Assembly: GCF_000237925.1 (NCBI RefSeq)
Contig: NC_031497.1
Span: forward strand, 11,082,512-11,146,511
Origin: Schistosoma mansoni
Lineage: Eukaryota; Platyhelminthes; Trematoda; Strigeidida; Schistosomatidae
DNA length: 64,000 nt
Direction of reading: 5' to 3'
Shown one piece after another: positions 10,806 through 21,540 of this stretch. The notes under the pieces were generated by a model. It was not told the DNA's origin. It saw only the letters and a program-made list of their open reading frames with translations, and searched no databases. Every line of letters starts with the position of its first letter. Position 1 is the stretch's first letter. The position numbers were made by a program, and so were the translations under genes.

Positions 10806-12318
10806 TCAGTGAAGCAGAACAAGGAAAAACGTAGGCAAGCATTTATTTGCATACCAAAATAGGTACAGAGTATTATTCAACTGAATGGTGAGATATATTC
10901 ATAACTAGTAGAAGTAAGCAATAGATCCGGAGTCTGGTTGTGATGTCAGATGCAATATGAAAGAAAAGGGAGAGGACGGAATCGCACTGAGGTCAAAAAA
11001 GTAGTCAGGCTAACTTATCACTGCACTCTCGGTAGTTAAATACTCTGTACAACTTAGATTTTATGCAATGGATTGTTAGCTACAGATGTTAAAGAGAGAT
11101 TCCGAAAGGTCTTGATGTTTTACTCCATTTAGTCTTGGCATAAATAGCGCAACAGAACATCACCATCACACTTCTCAAGGTAACCGCCGTAAATTCATCA
11201 TCTCCCGTTTGCACTTTCTGTACCTGATTCTTGCCTCGAAACTTAGCTAGTTTTATCATTGCTAGATATTCTTGACATATTCCTATCTCGTCATCCTAGT
11301 TTACTTTAAACGTCACATTCCTACTGCGGCCTGAATAACTGTTTAGATTAGTTGATTTATTCATTTGTTTACCCATCGAAATGATTGTCTTCCTATGACA
11401 TTCAGAATTTTCAAAATATATTTTTCACATTACAACCAATCAGTCTTCTGCTTGCTAATGTGATAGCCATTGATTTGAGAAGCCCTAATGTCTTTAATAA
11501 ATGCGCCTACTCAAGTTATAAAATATTGTGTTAGATCTCAGTAAACCAGCTTATTCATGATATGACTGTACGCACAGGTATTATTGATACACAGAAAAAT
11601 ATCGATACCACAAACTGAAGTGTCTGCTTTTGAGTGAAGAAAAACGATGATAAATGGTACTCGCAACAAAAAGGCATATTAAATGACAAAATGGTAACGA
11701 ATTTTATGAAACGAATTTTATTTGTGAGCTCTTCTTGAAATGAGAAACAATTAACGAAGGTTCCTCTGCATGTAGTGTCGCAAACGACGTAATGAGAAAC
11801 ATCACATCCGATAGCATTAGTCAATAATATATCTGGAACAAGACTCCGACGTAATACAGAACTATCTGAAGGGATTTCCTAACACTATCATAACCCACAT
11901 TCTCAGGCTGTGACCAATAAAGTAGCAGAATAGACGACAGAGAAAACGTTTATTTGAATAACATCGGTGGCATGCACGTTAGTACATCCTGCAGCGTTGG
12001 TTACTATAGAGAAAAAAAAACGTGGTCTTTATTTTGTCATTGCAAAAATCATTGAATACACTGTTACTATATTACACACCCACTAACGACTACTACAACA
12101 GCTAGACATAGTGCAATCGAGTGACCAAACTATCGCCCGCTGGACATCTTCAAGCACTGAGAACTATATTGTAAACTTAAGGAGCTAGAACAGAGAAATT
12201 AATCGAGTAATACGAGCTCATCTTAAAGATATTGGATATTGGACTGACCAAAGGTCAACTTTCATTTCTTTGTGGATACATAGTTTGAGGTCGTTGTGAC
12301 ATTTTAAAAAAACTGGAC
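10806..12318. other. Intergenic, upstream region of the 12.3-kb gene
   Basis: No long open frames or recognised repeats. The last 100-150 bases before 12319 would contain the promoter and 5' leader of the small gene. No clear TATA element was identified. Confidence 0.3.
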
Positions 12319-12803
12319 ATGCTTAGATTAGGTGGACAAACAGAAAACTCTTCTCACATTCGTGAGAACTTGAAGGCTGAAACTCCTCTTTTAAGTAATG
12401 CAAGGCGCAAACTAGGATTGAGAGATCTGAACATTCAGCAGCATGTTCATGTGCAGCCAGAAATAAAGCGACCCTCTAAAACTCTAGTTCCCGAAAGCAT
12501 TTATGAGGAAGCATGCGAGAAATTCTGTGCATACGAAGATAGAGGTTGTGCTCATATCGAACAGCTTTTATTTCAGATGACTATGGTGATTTATGCACTC
12601 GCCTTGATAATATAAACTCGCTTGTCGATGGAGTGCTTTCTCTTTCCTGCATGAGTCATCCTCCAGGTTTTGTTGGATTTTCAATCAATGGTGAGGTCTG
12701 TTGTTTTTGATTAGTACTTGTAGAAGATTGTGATGAGTTTGATCCATCAGATTTTGAAATACCAGACTCTGAATTCAACACAATGTTCAGTTGCCTTGGC
12801 TAG
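12319..12803 (+). CDS. Small acidic protein with destruction-box-like motif; possible divergent securin
   Basis: Three exons (12319-12544, 12577-12690, 12724-12803) give an uninterrupted 139-residue protein. The introns are 32 nt (GTTGTG...TTTCAG) and 33 nt (GTGAGG...CTTGTAG). Both keep frame: codon 76 (Asp) is completed across intron 1 and codon 114 (Glu) across intron 2. Exon 3 ends at TAG, 12801-12803. Features: ARRKLGLRDLN at 28-38, an RxxL destruction-box-like motif followed by Asn; a basic middle with EIKRPSKTLVP (48-58); an acidic C-terminal end with CDEFDPSDFEIPDSEF. Small size, an N-terminal RxxL box and an acidic F-x-P-x-D-F-E segment recall vertebrate securin (PTTG1), the separase inhibitor, but overall similarity is weak and no KEN box is seen. 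The splice model is strong; the function is inference only. An alternative is another APC/C substrate or a lineage-specific protein. Confidence 0.62.
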
Positions 12804-15800
12804 AAAGTTACTAGCTATATCGATTTAATTCATTCTCAGAAATGCTTTAAATACAAGCACCTCACTACTCAGTGTGGACTTCAGTTTTTTCCCAGTCAGC
12901 CTGTTTTTCGTACCATTTACGTTTGTGTACCCGTTTTGACCTGTCAGATTCCAGCGATAGATATTGTGAGCTGTAATGCCAATTAAATTCTCTTTAATGT
13001 TCTGCAAAACCTTAGTTTTATGATTATTGGGTATTAAGTGGGGAACTTAAGTATCTTACACAAGTTAACACTGCAATTTGGAACCGCTGCGCTTTTGTTA
13101 ATGAAAAGGTTCGTCAGTTTTAATCTTTAGTCCTTTTGATTTCGTGCTATAGAAGTATCATTGCGTATATTCGTGTTATCTGCAACCATTGCTTTACGTT
13201 ACGTAAAGCTTGGATAGTTTTGTCATAGTTTGTAATGCTGTTCTCTCCATCCCAAGGTCACAACTTCAAGCTGCATTTAGGTTATATTCGAACAGGAGTT
13301 TGATGTCAACTACTCTCGCCAGAAGGTGTATCTAAAATGGTAAACAAACTTAGTATTGATATAAAGCTCTTACACGTCATAGGCGTTAACACAGTGGTTC
13401 ATGAAACTACGCGAATGCCAGTCTAAGTGATTTTTAATTCTTCCTGATGTTACATTGTTGATTTAGTTATTTCTTACGAAGCACCTCAATGGTGCTTTTC
13501 AGAAACGTGACTAGGTCTCTATCTTTTACTTTAAGGATTCAACAAATAACCCTTGCATACAAGCACCAGTAAACGTGACATACCCAGAACTGATCGTTTC
13601 AGTTCGAATTATTACTGTACGAGTACGGTCTCCTCTGTAGTTTGTGGTTATTTGCGTACTTTCGGTCGTCGTGAGTTATAATTTTCAAATGATGTCAAAC
13701 TTCTCAGCATCCGCTGGAGATTCATCTCATCTTAGAGGATCTTTGTAGCATGATTAACGGAGAAAGTAAACAGACGTTTAAACATTTCCTGTAAAAGTTA
13801 CTTCATTGCACTTCTTTTATGTAATGTACTAGTATACTTGCTGTAGTTAAGTCGCCTGACATTGTTCGTGTCTCTGTCTGTTGTGATTAACTGATATATA
13901 TTGGAATCTGTTGATATTTATATTCTAAAACTGACCTCATGATTGCTGGTAGATGTTTCTTTACATAAAAATTAATGTACGAAGTGGGAAATAACAGATG
14001 AGGCCGTTTTCATAGGTGAATATCCTAGAAATAATCACTGGAATTTTGACTCGTACAAAATTCCAAAGGAGGTGTTTATATTTCAATGTTCTCATCACTT
14101 ATCTACCTTGTAGTTGTAAAAAGCAGTGCATGTTTCAAGTTTACGTGGTTGCTTAGGAAGAACGGTTTAGTTCTAACATTTAATTTCGACTGAGAACAGA
14201 ATCCAGTCATATGGGTCTCTTTTCTCTTTAAAGAAAGGTACTAAGACTTACAAATAGTGTGGATTTTCTGGTGTCTTTTTGCGTTTTCCCGGCATAGTTA
14301 ATATACCTATTGGTTTTTCTGTCTAGTCTTAACTACAAGAAACCTATCGGAGTGCACAATAATGTAAGGTTTATGGCGGAAATTCTGTACAATTAAACCA
14401 TGGAATCGTGAACTAGAAAACATTTACACGAATGAATTTCTTGAAAGATACTTTCATTTCACTTCTATAGCTTTGGTGTCAAGTGTGTGATTTGAGTATT
14501 TTGCGATTGATAAACCCAAGATCTCGAAATATTGACAGAAGTCAAGGTGTGTATTTTGTAATTGAGTTATAAGCGTCACACCATAACCTATTAGCACTCA
14601 ATCCTCTTAATGGGAAATGACGAGAAAGGTTCAGGATGTTAGCTTCATTTATTGATGTATTTTTTGAGTGTAAATTTTACGGAACTTCACATTCAGTGAA
14701 AACGTCTTTTAGGAATCGTTGCATGTAGTAACACTTTGAAATTGTCTACCAATTTTCAGATTTTTTGCATAATGACCTAACTGTACTTTACCGTGATGTT
14801 GATAAAAATTTCTGTCAAATTTTGGGTACTAGGTTACGCAGTTCTAACCACCAATGGTATGTACTCACCACTTGTGTGGTTTCGTTGTTAATGGTGTAGT
14901 ATAGAGTAAAAAAGCAACCAGGTAATGAGGTTGAAAACAGAAGGCCAAGAATCCGCTTCAGCGCTCACTATGCGAAAAATTGGGGAAACTCCTCAAGAAT
15001 GGTCACCCTGATAACTTCATCATAAAATGTCTAGTGAATTACCACCATTAAAGAACCAACCCCGGGAACTAAAAGACGTTCAACCATGTGTGAGATGCGT
15101 TTCGGATGGAACCCATTTATTTTGTGAGTCTTTTTAAGCTGTAGGACTCGTTGATAAGATCTAAGGACCGTTATTACTGATTGTCGACTAAATGACGTAT
15201 CTCAATACCGAAATTCTCCAATTCTTCATTTCGTCTTAGGTATTTTGTTGCTTATTATTCCATATTCTTTTTATGTACTTCTGTACTATAGTCGGTGTGG
15301 GTAGTGGTCTGATATAGTAACCAGACTACCACATTGTCGAGTGCCGTCTTATTTTGTTCTCGTTTATATAAAAAGTCCCTACCAAAAGATCTGGGCAAAT
15401 AGATCAAGCCTGGAAGGATGTTAGTCACCAGGATCCTAGTTTGAATTAATTTCTTGTTCCAGGTAAAACGTGTGTCGAACCATTGTGAAGTACCAAAGAT
15501 CAGTCATTCGATAAGACATATGTACCTACTTGATTTGATTGACTGGTATGATCCTTGTCACTATGTGTATGAACATTTAAACATTCAGTAGGACATTTAC
15601 AGAATAAAGAGTTTATATCCCATATAGACATAACATCTCTACTGGTTGTCTTAGTAACATTATGAAGTACCAAGTGCTCAAAAATGTCGCTGTATTAACT
15701 TAGCATGATTACATGAATAATGTTTTTGCATATATTACATGGATGCTTATTAGTGTGAAAAATCGGAAACGATGTTTTACAAGAAACAAGACACTAAACT

Positions 15801-17238
15801 AGTGGGTTATGGTACGTTTATTTATGGATTTAGTATTCACCTTCCTAATGGAAATTTATTTTATTCATAGCATTGGCTAAACTAATTTTAAGGCCAATAT
15901 TGTAACTAAGAAGCTTTATCATAGTATATTTTCAATAAAGAAAGTAACAATCAACTGGAAATAAGTTGTGTACATTTTCACTATATTCATTGCAATCAGC
16001 CTCAGCCGTAGTACGGGCGCTTCTGTATGCTTCCTAAAAATAAAAAACAATGCATTTACTGACTTGTTGAAGTACAAATATTTATACAGAAAGATAATCT
16101 CAAATTACGATTTTCATGGTATTAGTTTTAAAGAAACGTTGAAGACTAATAGTTTAGGGTATTGCGTAACTACTACGAATAACTATAAAAAGACACATCA
16201 ATGGATGACCCGAAAAGTTAACTTAAAAAGTTGGTTGCGAAGTTTTTGTTAAGTTACACTGACACGAGTATAGTTTTCTATCCTTTCAAACTTTTCAAGT
16301 TTTGCTGTGTTTCTGCCATAACATCTAAAGAGAGTGTGACAACAAGAATCAGACTTATTAGTACGTACATTAAAATAATAATGATATATATTCTCTACCG
16401 TTATTCTAAAATGCAGTTTGCAGCTTACTAAAACAATTGGTCTTTTTCTCTATCAACCTAATTTAGTTAATGTTACTATCATCCTTATTTTGAATCTTGT
16501 TTCACAAATTACGAAACCATAATTTGCATTAAACAAAGCCGATTCGCGATGTGTGATATAATTTCCGTTTATTGATTGTTTAAATAGTCTACAAAAATCA
16601 TGTTACTTTCAATTATTTTGGCGGCGCGAACTTACTGTACGTTAAAAACAGCATAATGCGTTCATTGATTGTAATGAAGATGGGGATTATAAAAATAATT
16701 GGAACGGTTCTGAGTTAGTTTTTCTCATAATTTTGTGCTTTAAGAATAGGATTTGAATATCTAACAAAACATTGAATTCGTTTACAATAAATCATAGTTA
16801 AGGCTGTCAGTATCTCAGATGCAGGACAACAACTTGTGCACTTGACTTTCTCAAAATATAAGCAATTTGCGAATCTAACCTCCCTCACTGTATAGACAAA
16901 TTTTCAGAAGTATATAATTTTTTACATTTCATTATTTTATAACTACAGTAAGTATAATGAGATTTGCATGAACCTTAAACGCAATACAAACACGCATATT
17001 TGTACCTGTATTTACATACTATAGTTAAATTTGCAACAAATTATTGTGTAACGATCAGATGGCATTTTTCAAACAAATATAATTAAAGTAATGCAGAAAA
17101 CTTTCGTTGGTGAACGCATTTATGCTTAAACCAATAGGGCACCAGAACATATTATTTGAATTTATATTCGCAATTCAAATTCAGCTGTATAATTCAATAA
17201 AATAAATACCCTTAATATTTTAAAAAGCAATCAACTAA
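12804..17238. other. Long non-coding stretch, nothing assigned
   Basis: Moderately AT-rich with few internal repeats. It contains the presumed 3' UTR of the 12.3-kb gene and, at the right end, the region downstream of the candidate exon at 17239-17390. An open stretch at 15968-16252 has biased composition but no domain or splice signals I can defend. Confidence 0.3.
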
Positions 17239-17520
17239 TTAATTACTTTGATTAATACTTTTTGACCGAATGCATTTTCTCAACCAAATGTCAATTAGAT
17301 CTTCAATGTACGGATCATCTGTACGATAATCGATCGTGTCTCTAAAAACATTTCGTGCAATTTCCGATTCCATTTGACATCTAGTTGTGACTGAAATAAC
17401 AGAAAATAAACAAGAAAGTGGTTGTGTATTTTGCGCAAAGTATGAAGTACTTCATGAGTTTCTAGATTAGATTTGATTTGAAAAATGACAGAAATTGTAC
17501 ATGGGTGCTTTCCAGAACAA
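17239..17520 (-). CDS. Candidate terminal exons of an unrecognised gene
   Basis: On the minus strand an acceptor TTATTTCAG ends at 17391. The following 152 bases are open to TAA (17241-17239) in one frame, with a natural-looking, charged peptide (MESEIARNVFRDTIDYRTDD, then IEDLIDIWLRKCIR). A second frame is also open until an in-frame stop 94-96 bases into the exon. Upstream, 17520-17451 is open (VDCSGKHPCTISVIFQIK) and ends before a GTACTT donor-like site at 17450, giving a 60-nt intron. However, that join enters the second frame, not the longer one. The splice model is therefore unresolved. No family recognised. Confidence 0.28.
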
Positions 17521-17765
17521 TCCACATAATATGTGTTTAAGAAAAAAAGCTGTTGTCATCAGAGGAAATATGCTCTATTTTTGGACGAGTTCCGAATTGT
17601 CATATATATTTATACATGATACTAACTTTCTCAACAACTAATGATTTGTTTAGTTGTCATGATTATATAAATGTAATTATAGATTGTTGAATTGATGCAT
17701 TATTACTGCATAGTTGCTATTCTATTCTAATGCGGAATATCTATGTCATCTAGATAATGAAACTG

Positions 17766-19712
17766 CCAGAGAAGTCTTACTCACTGCCTTCTCGCAGTGA
17801 GGGTGTTGTTTACGAAATTGAGAGGACGGAAAGCAAATATCCGACGTCTTAATCGGGTTGTTGAACACGGAGGGTCCACCTAGGGGAGTTTCGCTTGCGT
17901 TTATCCAGAAACTCTGAGGCATATTCGTCCGGTTTTGTTGTTGTTGGTGCCGCACTATGTGCTAGATCTGAGATAGCATTGACCGGTTGGATCTTATTTA
18001 ACAGTTGGTTATGTGCCGTTAGATTAGAAAGTTCCATCAAAGTACGGAGAAATTGGTGTGGGAAACTATGTATTTTAGTCATCTCCGCATACGCTCCGAC
18101 AGATTGCAACCCAGATGCGATCGATGATGAGTTTTACCACCAATTAACTGTTCTACTACAAAAAGTGTGTTCGATAGATATCGTAGTACTATCCGGAAAC
18201 TTAAATTCTATGATTGAATTCATAAGTCAGTTGAAGATAGACCACCATGGAAAACCTAGAAGCACTGGACGGCCGTTTCGTCCTATTGTGGTACTCTTCA
18301 GCAGTGCGCATCCACGATCCTGCCTCACGAGATTCGAACCCAAGACCTACCAGTCTCGCGCGCTAGCAATTAACCTTTAGACTGACGGTGTTAATGTTCA
18401 ACTTCAACCAATCCAATTCAACTACAAAATTACTAAAATCTCCACAAAACCCCTTCTGATAATAATCATATGTTCACTAGTGACTGGCTTCAAGAGGTAT
18501 TTCCTGGAGTCCTAGTGAGAAGCAATAACCCGCGTAGTTCAACCTGGTCTGTTGTGAGATAGTAACTCACTGAAGACAATGGCGGACGGTTGCTCAATTT
18601 CGTGGAAACCTAAATGCCCAGGTTGGGCGTCTAGGCGCAGAAGAGAGTCGTTTGGGTCGCCGATGTGGAATGTTGGTCGCAGGTCAGATAGCGATGACTG
18701 TCTACTGCAACTGTACTCAGACTACAAACTGTGTCTGACTAGCACTAACTACCGGCAGTCATCGCTGGTGTGCCACCCGCCGTCCTCCCTCTGCATTTCA
18801 AGCTTAGAATCGGATCGATCACATCGTGATCTGCTACCTCCGGCGTGGTTGTGTAAGAGGCAACCACTCCTAGCTAGCTTTCAGGCCACAGAAAAGTATA
18901 GATGAGCATTGATTGCAAATTGCATGACGCCATGAAAATGGTGAGTAAAGTCGCTTCCGGTTTAGCGAAACGTCAGGCTCCTTATAACTCATTGAAGCCC
19001 GTCACTCTACTCCGGATGACCGTGAGTTTGACCGAAAAAGAAGATTGTTACACAGTGAAATTGAGCAAAGCTTGCGTAAAGACTCAGAAGCCTGGTGGTT
19101 GGAGTGTGTCGATGAGTTGGAAGTAGCAGCTGCATTTGGTGACTTATGGAAGCTCTTTAAACTCATCCGAGTCAATGGGAGCAAGAAGTTTGGTGTGATT
19201 GAAACAATCTGTGAAAATGACGGGATGCCATTAAATAACGTCTGTCGACGTTTTGGAAGATGGGCAGAATTTCTCGAGGAGCGGTTCAACTGGTCTGCTG
19301 ACTCGGTAGCACCGATGAAACTGTCCTACCCTCTATGGCCTTTGACGACTGATCCACCTAACGAGGTGGAAGTTCGCAAGGAACTCCAACTCTTGAGACG
19401 CTACAAATCACCAGGCCGAGGTGACCCTTTTAAAAGATGATGGTGACGTTTTGGTTAAGGAACTGACTAAGTTTTTTCCAAAGGTCTGGGAGTTAGATTG
19501 TTCCAACATCATGAAATGATTAGGTAGTTGTTCCTATCTTTAAAAAGGGTTCACGTGGTTCCCGTAACGACTATAGGGGTATAAGTCTAATTCTAATTGC
19601 GTCCAAACTATTGGCTTCCGTCATACTTCTTAGATTGTTCAAAACACGAGAAAGATTGACTCTCGAGGAGCCGACTGGTTTTCGTTCTGGTGAAGATATG
19701 GTCAATATCACA
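17766..19712 (+). mobile_element. RTE-clade LINE, 5' part, decayed and split by a SINE
   Basis: Plus-strand translation follows an RTE-type polyprotein. An AP-type endonuclease piece at about 18080-18210 reads VISAYAPTDCNPDAIDDEF and ends in LSGNLN (GDLN-like). After the SINE insertion it resumes near 18617, then gives the linker and fingers at 19045-19430 (ICENDGMPLNNVCRR, RWAEFLEERFNWSAD, ELQLLRRYKSPGRGD) and VVPIFKKGSRGSRNDYRGIS-like sequence at 19530-19590. It ends at GFRSGEDM near 19700, before the catalytic palm. Stops and frameshifts are frequent. The start matches the minus-strand fragment at 82-206. Confidence 0.82.
18195..18615 (-). mobile_element. SINE-B hammerhead element inserted in RTE LINE, with 12-bp target duplication
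   Basis: The insert 18207-18603 is bounded by GGAAACTTAAAT (18195-18206) and GGAAACCTAAAT (18604-18615), a target-site duplication with one mismatch that interrupts the LINE endonuclease codons. The left part (to about 18405) is a minus-orientation tRNA-related SINE with a box B-like GATTCGAACCC (complement) and a weakened hammerhead (18260-18307; core and GAAA present, one stem II mismatch). A plus-orientation 3' tail (AAAATCTCCACAAAACCCC, 18437-18455) and a plus-orientation 5' segment (from ACTAGTGACTGG) follow, so the insert is a mosaic rather than a simple copy. Confidence 0.78.
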
Positions 19713-20014
19713 GGGTGAGATTATAATTTACGGACGACCTTTGAGCGATGCTAGACTGACGTTGAGGTCGGTCACCTAGTAACTAGGACTGAATGAGGGT
19801 TAGAATCCTGTGTAAAGAGTCCGAATTATGATTTAAAGTTGATGGTTTAGGTTAGATATTATATTTAGGGTTTTCATCACAAACTGACATGAGCTGTAAT
19901 GCCAAAACTCTATTTAGCCAAATTGATGATTGAATTTTGCGAGAACTATTATCTGAGAACTGTTATCTTATGCCTGGTTGGTTCGTCCATAAATTATAGT
20001 CTTGTCGTCCACAG
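19713..20014. mobile_element. ~300-bp element with imperfect terminal inverted repeats (MITE-like)
   Basis: The left end reads GAGATTATAATTTACGGACGA (about 19717-19737). The complement of the right end reads AAGACTATAATTTATGGACGA (about 19984-20004), 18 of 21 positions equal. ACAG flanks both sides (a possible 4-bp target duplication). The interior is non-coding. This fits a non-autonomous DNA transposon, but no transposase relative is present in the window and the RTE does not resume on the far side. Confidence 0.5.
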
Positions 20015-20588
20015 TTTTGAAAGTTGGTTTATTATAAATTATCTTTCAATAATTCACTAATAATTATTAATAGTAATCACATTTTACATATTTCTTTGAA
20101 TAAATATTTTAATTCAACATAGCATGATTTCTCTCCGTCTTTACATCAACTGTTTCGTATACTATTAATATTTATTGTTTGGTTGTGATGAAGTTCTTAT
20201 AAAGATTATAAATTCTGATCTATTCAGAAAACTATATTCATTGGTTAAGTTTTTGAACTTTATCTAACCTTATTAAAAACCAGATTGTCCACATGTAGTG
20301 TTTTTTAGGGCTGAGGTAATCTACAACTTCCATTGTTTACTAAATGTATCATGCTCAACACATTTGATCACTTTCTCATTCATTTAATGGATGACTGCCA
20401 CATACTATAGTGTAATTTCATTAAAATTTTCATCTGATTCTCTAATGTTCAGTATGTTTGTGTTTTCCATCTAGCTTGTCAATATGCTACACGGGATAAG
20501 ATTTTAACAGAAGAGTGTGGCTAACATCAGCTATATAAAATTAAATCAGTAATAAAAATTACACTCATGTTCAGATTTCTCTCACTAA
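20015..20588. other. AT-rich DNA, no gene seen
   Basis: No open frame, repeat or RNA feature recognised. It would be intron or 5' flank if the candidate exon at 20589 is real. Confidence 0.3.
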
Positions 20589-20915
20589 AAGGCGACCTGC
20601 TTGAACATATGGGCTACCTGTTCCTGCTATCTAGATATTTCAACAACTTATCTAATGTTGTGCGTTTCTGAAAAGTGTACAAATTTTTGTTGTACAAGTT
20701 ACAAAGGCCGAATCAGAGATATCACGATTGCTGGCAATATGCAGCGAAAAGAAAGTACATTATTTAGATGTCGATTGACTGGGCTGCTAACTTCTAACTG
20801 GCGATCACTCAATATTTATCGTCAGGAAGGACGAAGAAGTAAGAAACGGAAACTTGTTGAAATACATTGTGCTGAGAATTCTATATTGTACCAAGAATAT
20901 AATGTTGAATAAAGC
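20589..20915 (+). CDS. Candidate last exon of an unrecognised gene
   Basis: Open for 108 codons from just after an in-frame stop at 20586-20588, with an acceptor-like CTAAAAG at its start. It ends in TAA, and an AATAAA poly(A)-signal hexamer overlaps the stop codon (GAATAAAGC). The first part is Cys-rich (CLNIWATCSCY, LCVSEKCTNFCCTSY); the last part is basic (RQEGRRSKKRKLVEIHC). There is no ATG at a sensible place, so it would need upstream exons. No family recognised; chance openness cannot be excluded. Confidence 0.27.
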
Positions 20916-21208
20916 TAATGATAATAATAATGAACAAAAAAGTCCCCAGAAGTTCTATGTATATTGCAGTGAATACTGAAAATACTGAATTAATAAAATA
21001 ATATTTATGAATGATTATAACTCATTTGCCTTATCTTTTAATATCGATTAACTTAAATTGATTCATTGTAAAAAATCTCATAAGTATTAAGAGAAAGGTT
21101 GACCTTTGAATTATTGTACGTGATATATGACCCGTGATTTCCTTTCGTATATTCCTAAATGCTAGAAGAGTTTTATCGATAAAGTTTTCCATGTCAATTA
21201 GATTAAAT

Positions 21209-21540
21209 CAGAAGGGGTTTTTTGTGGAGATTTTAGTAATTTGTATAGAGTTGGAATCATGAGTCAATTGAAGCTAGACCACCATGGAAAACCTGGAAGT
21301 ACTGGACGGCCGTTTCGTCCTATTGTAGAACTCCGCAGCTGTGGGCATTCATGGCTCAGTGGTCTAAAGGTTAAGCACTCGCACACGAGACTGGTAGGTC
21401 TTGGGTTCGAATCTCGCGAGGCGGGATCGTGGATGCGCACTGCTGAGGAGTCCCACAATAGGACGAAACGGCCATCCGGTGCTTCCAGGTTTTTCATGGT
21501 AGTCTAACTTTAATTGACTCATGATATCAACTATAAAATT
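21209..21540 (+). mobile_element. SINE-B inverted pair (minus arm then plus arm)
   Basis: The minus arm runs from the 3' tail CAGAAGGGG (21209) to about 21342 and is cut within its hammerhead. The plus arm from about 21346 has A-box-like TGGCTCAGTGGTCTAAAGG (21351-21369), B-box-like GGGTTCGAATCTC and a hammerhead at 21437-21487 (CTGAGGA, GTCC/GGAC stem II, GAAA, cleavage triplet ATC). The plus-arm ribozyme keeps the core but has a C-A mismatch in the tiny stem III. Confidence 0.78.

Noticed and set aside
21264-21497. 77-codon minus-strand frame (and similar ones at 41927-42109, 35482-35727 and 27422-27697)
   Set aside because: They are translations of the SINE and ribozyme repeats themselves; peptides like DGRFVLLWDSSAV are typical false gene calls in schistosome annotation.
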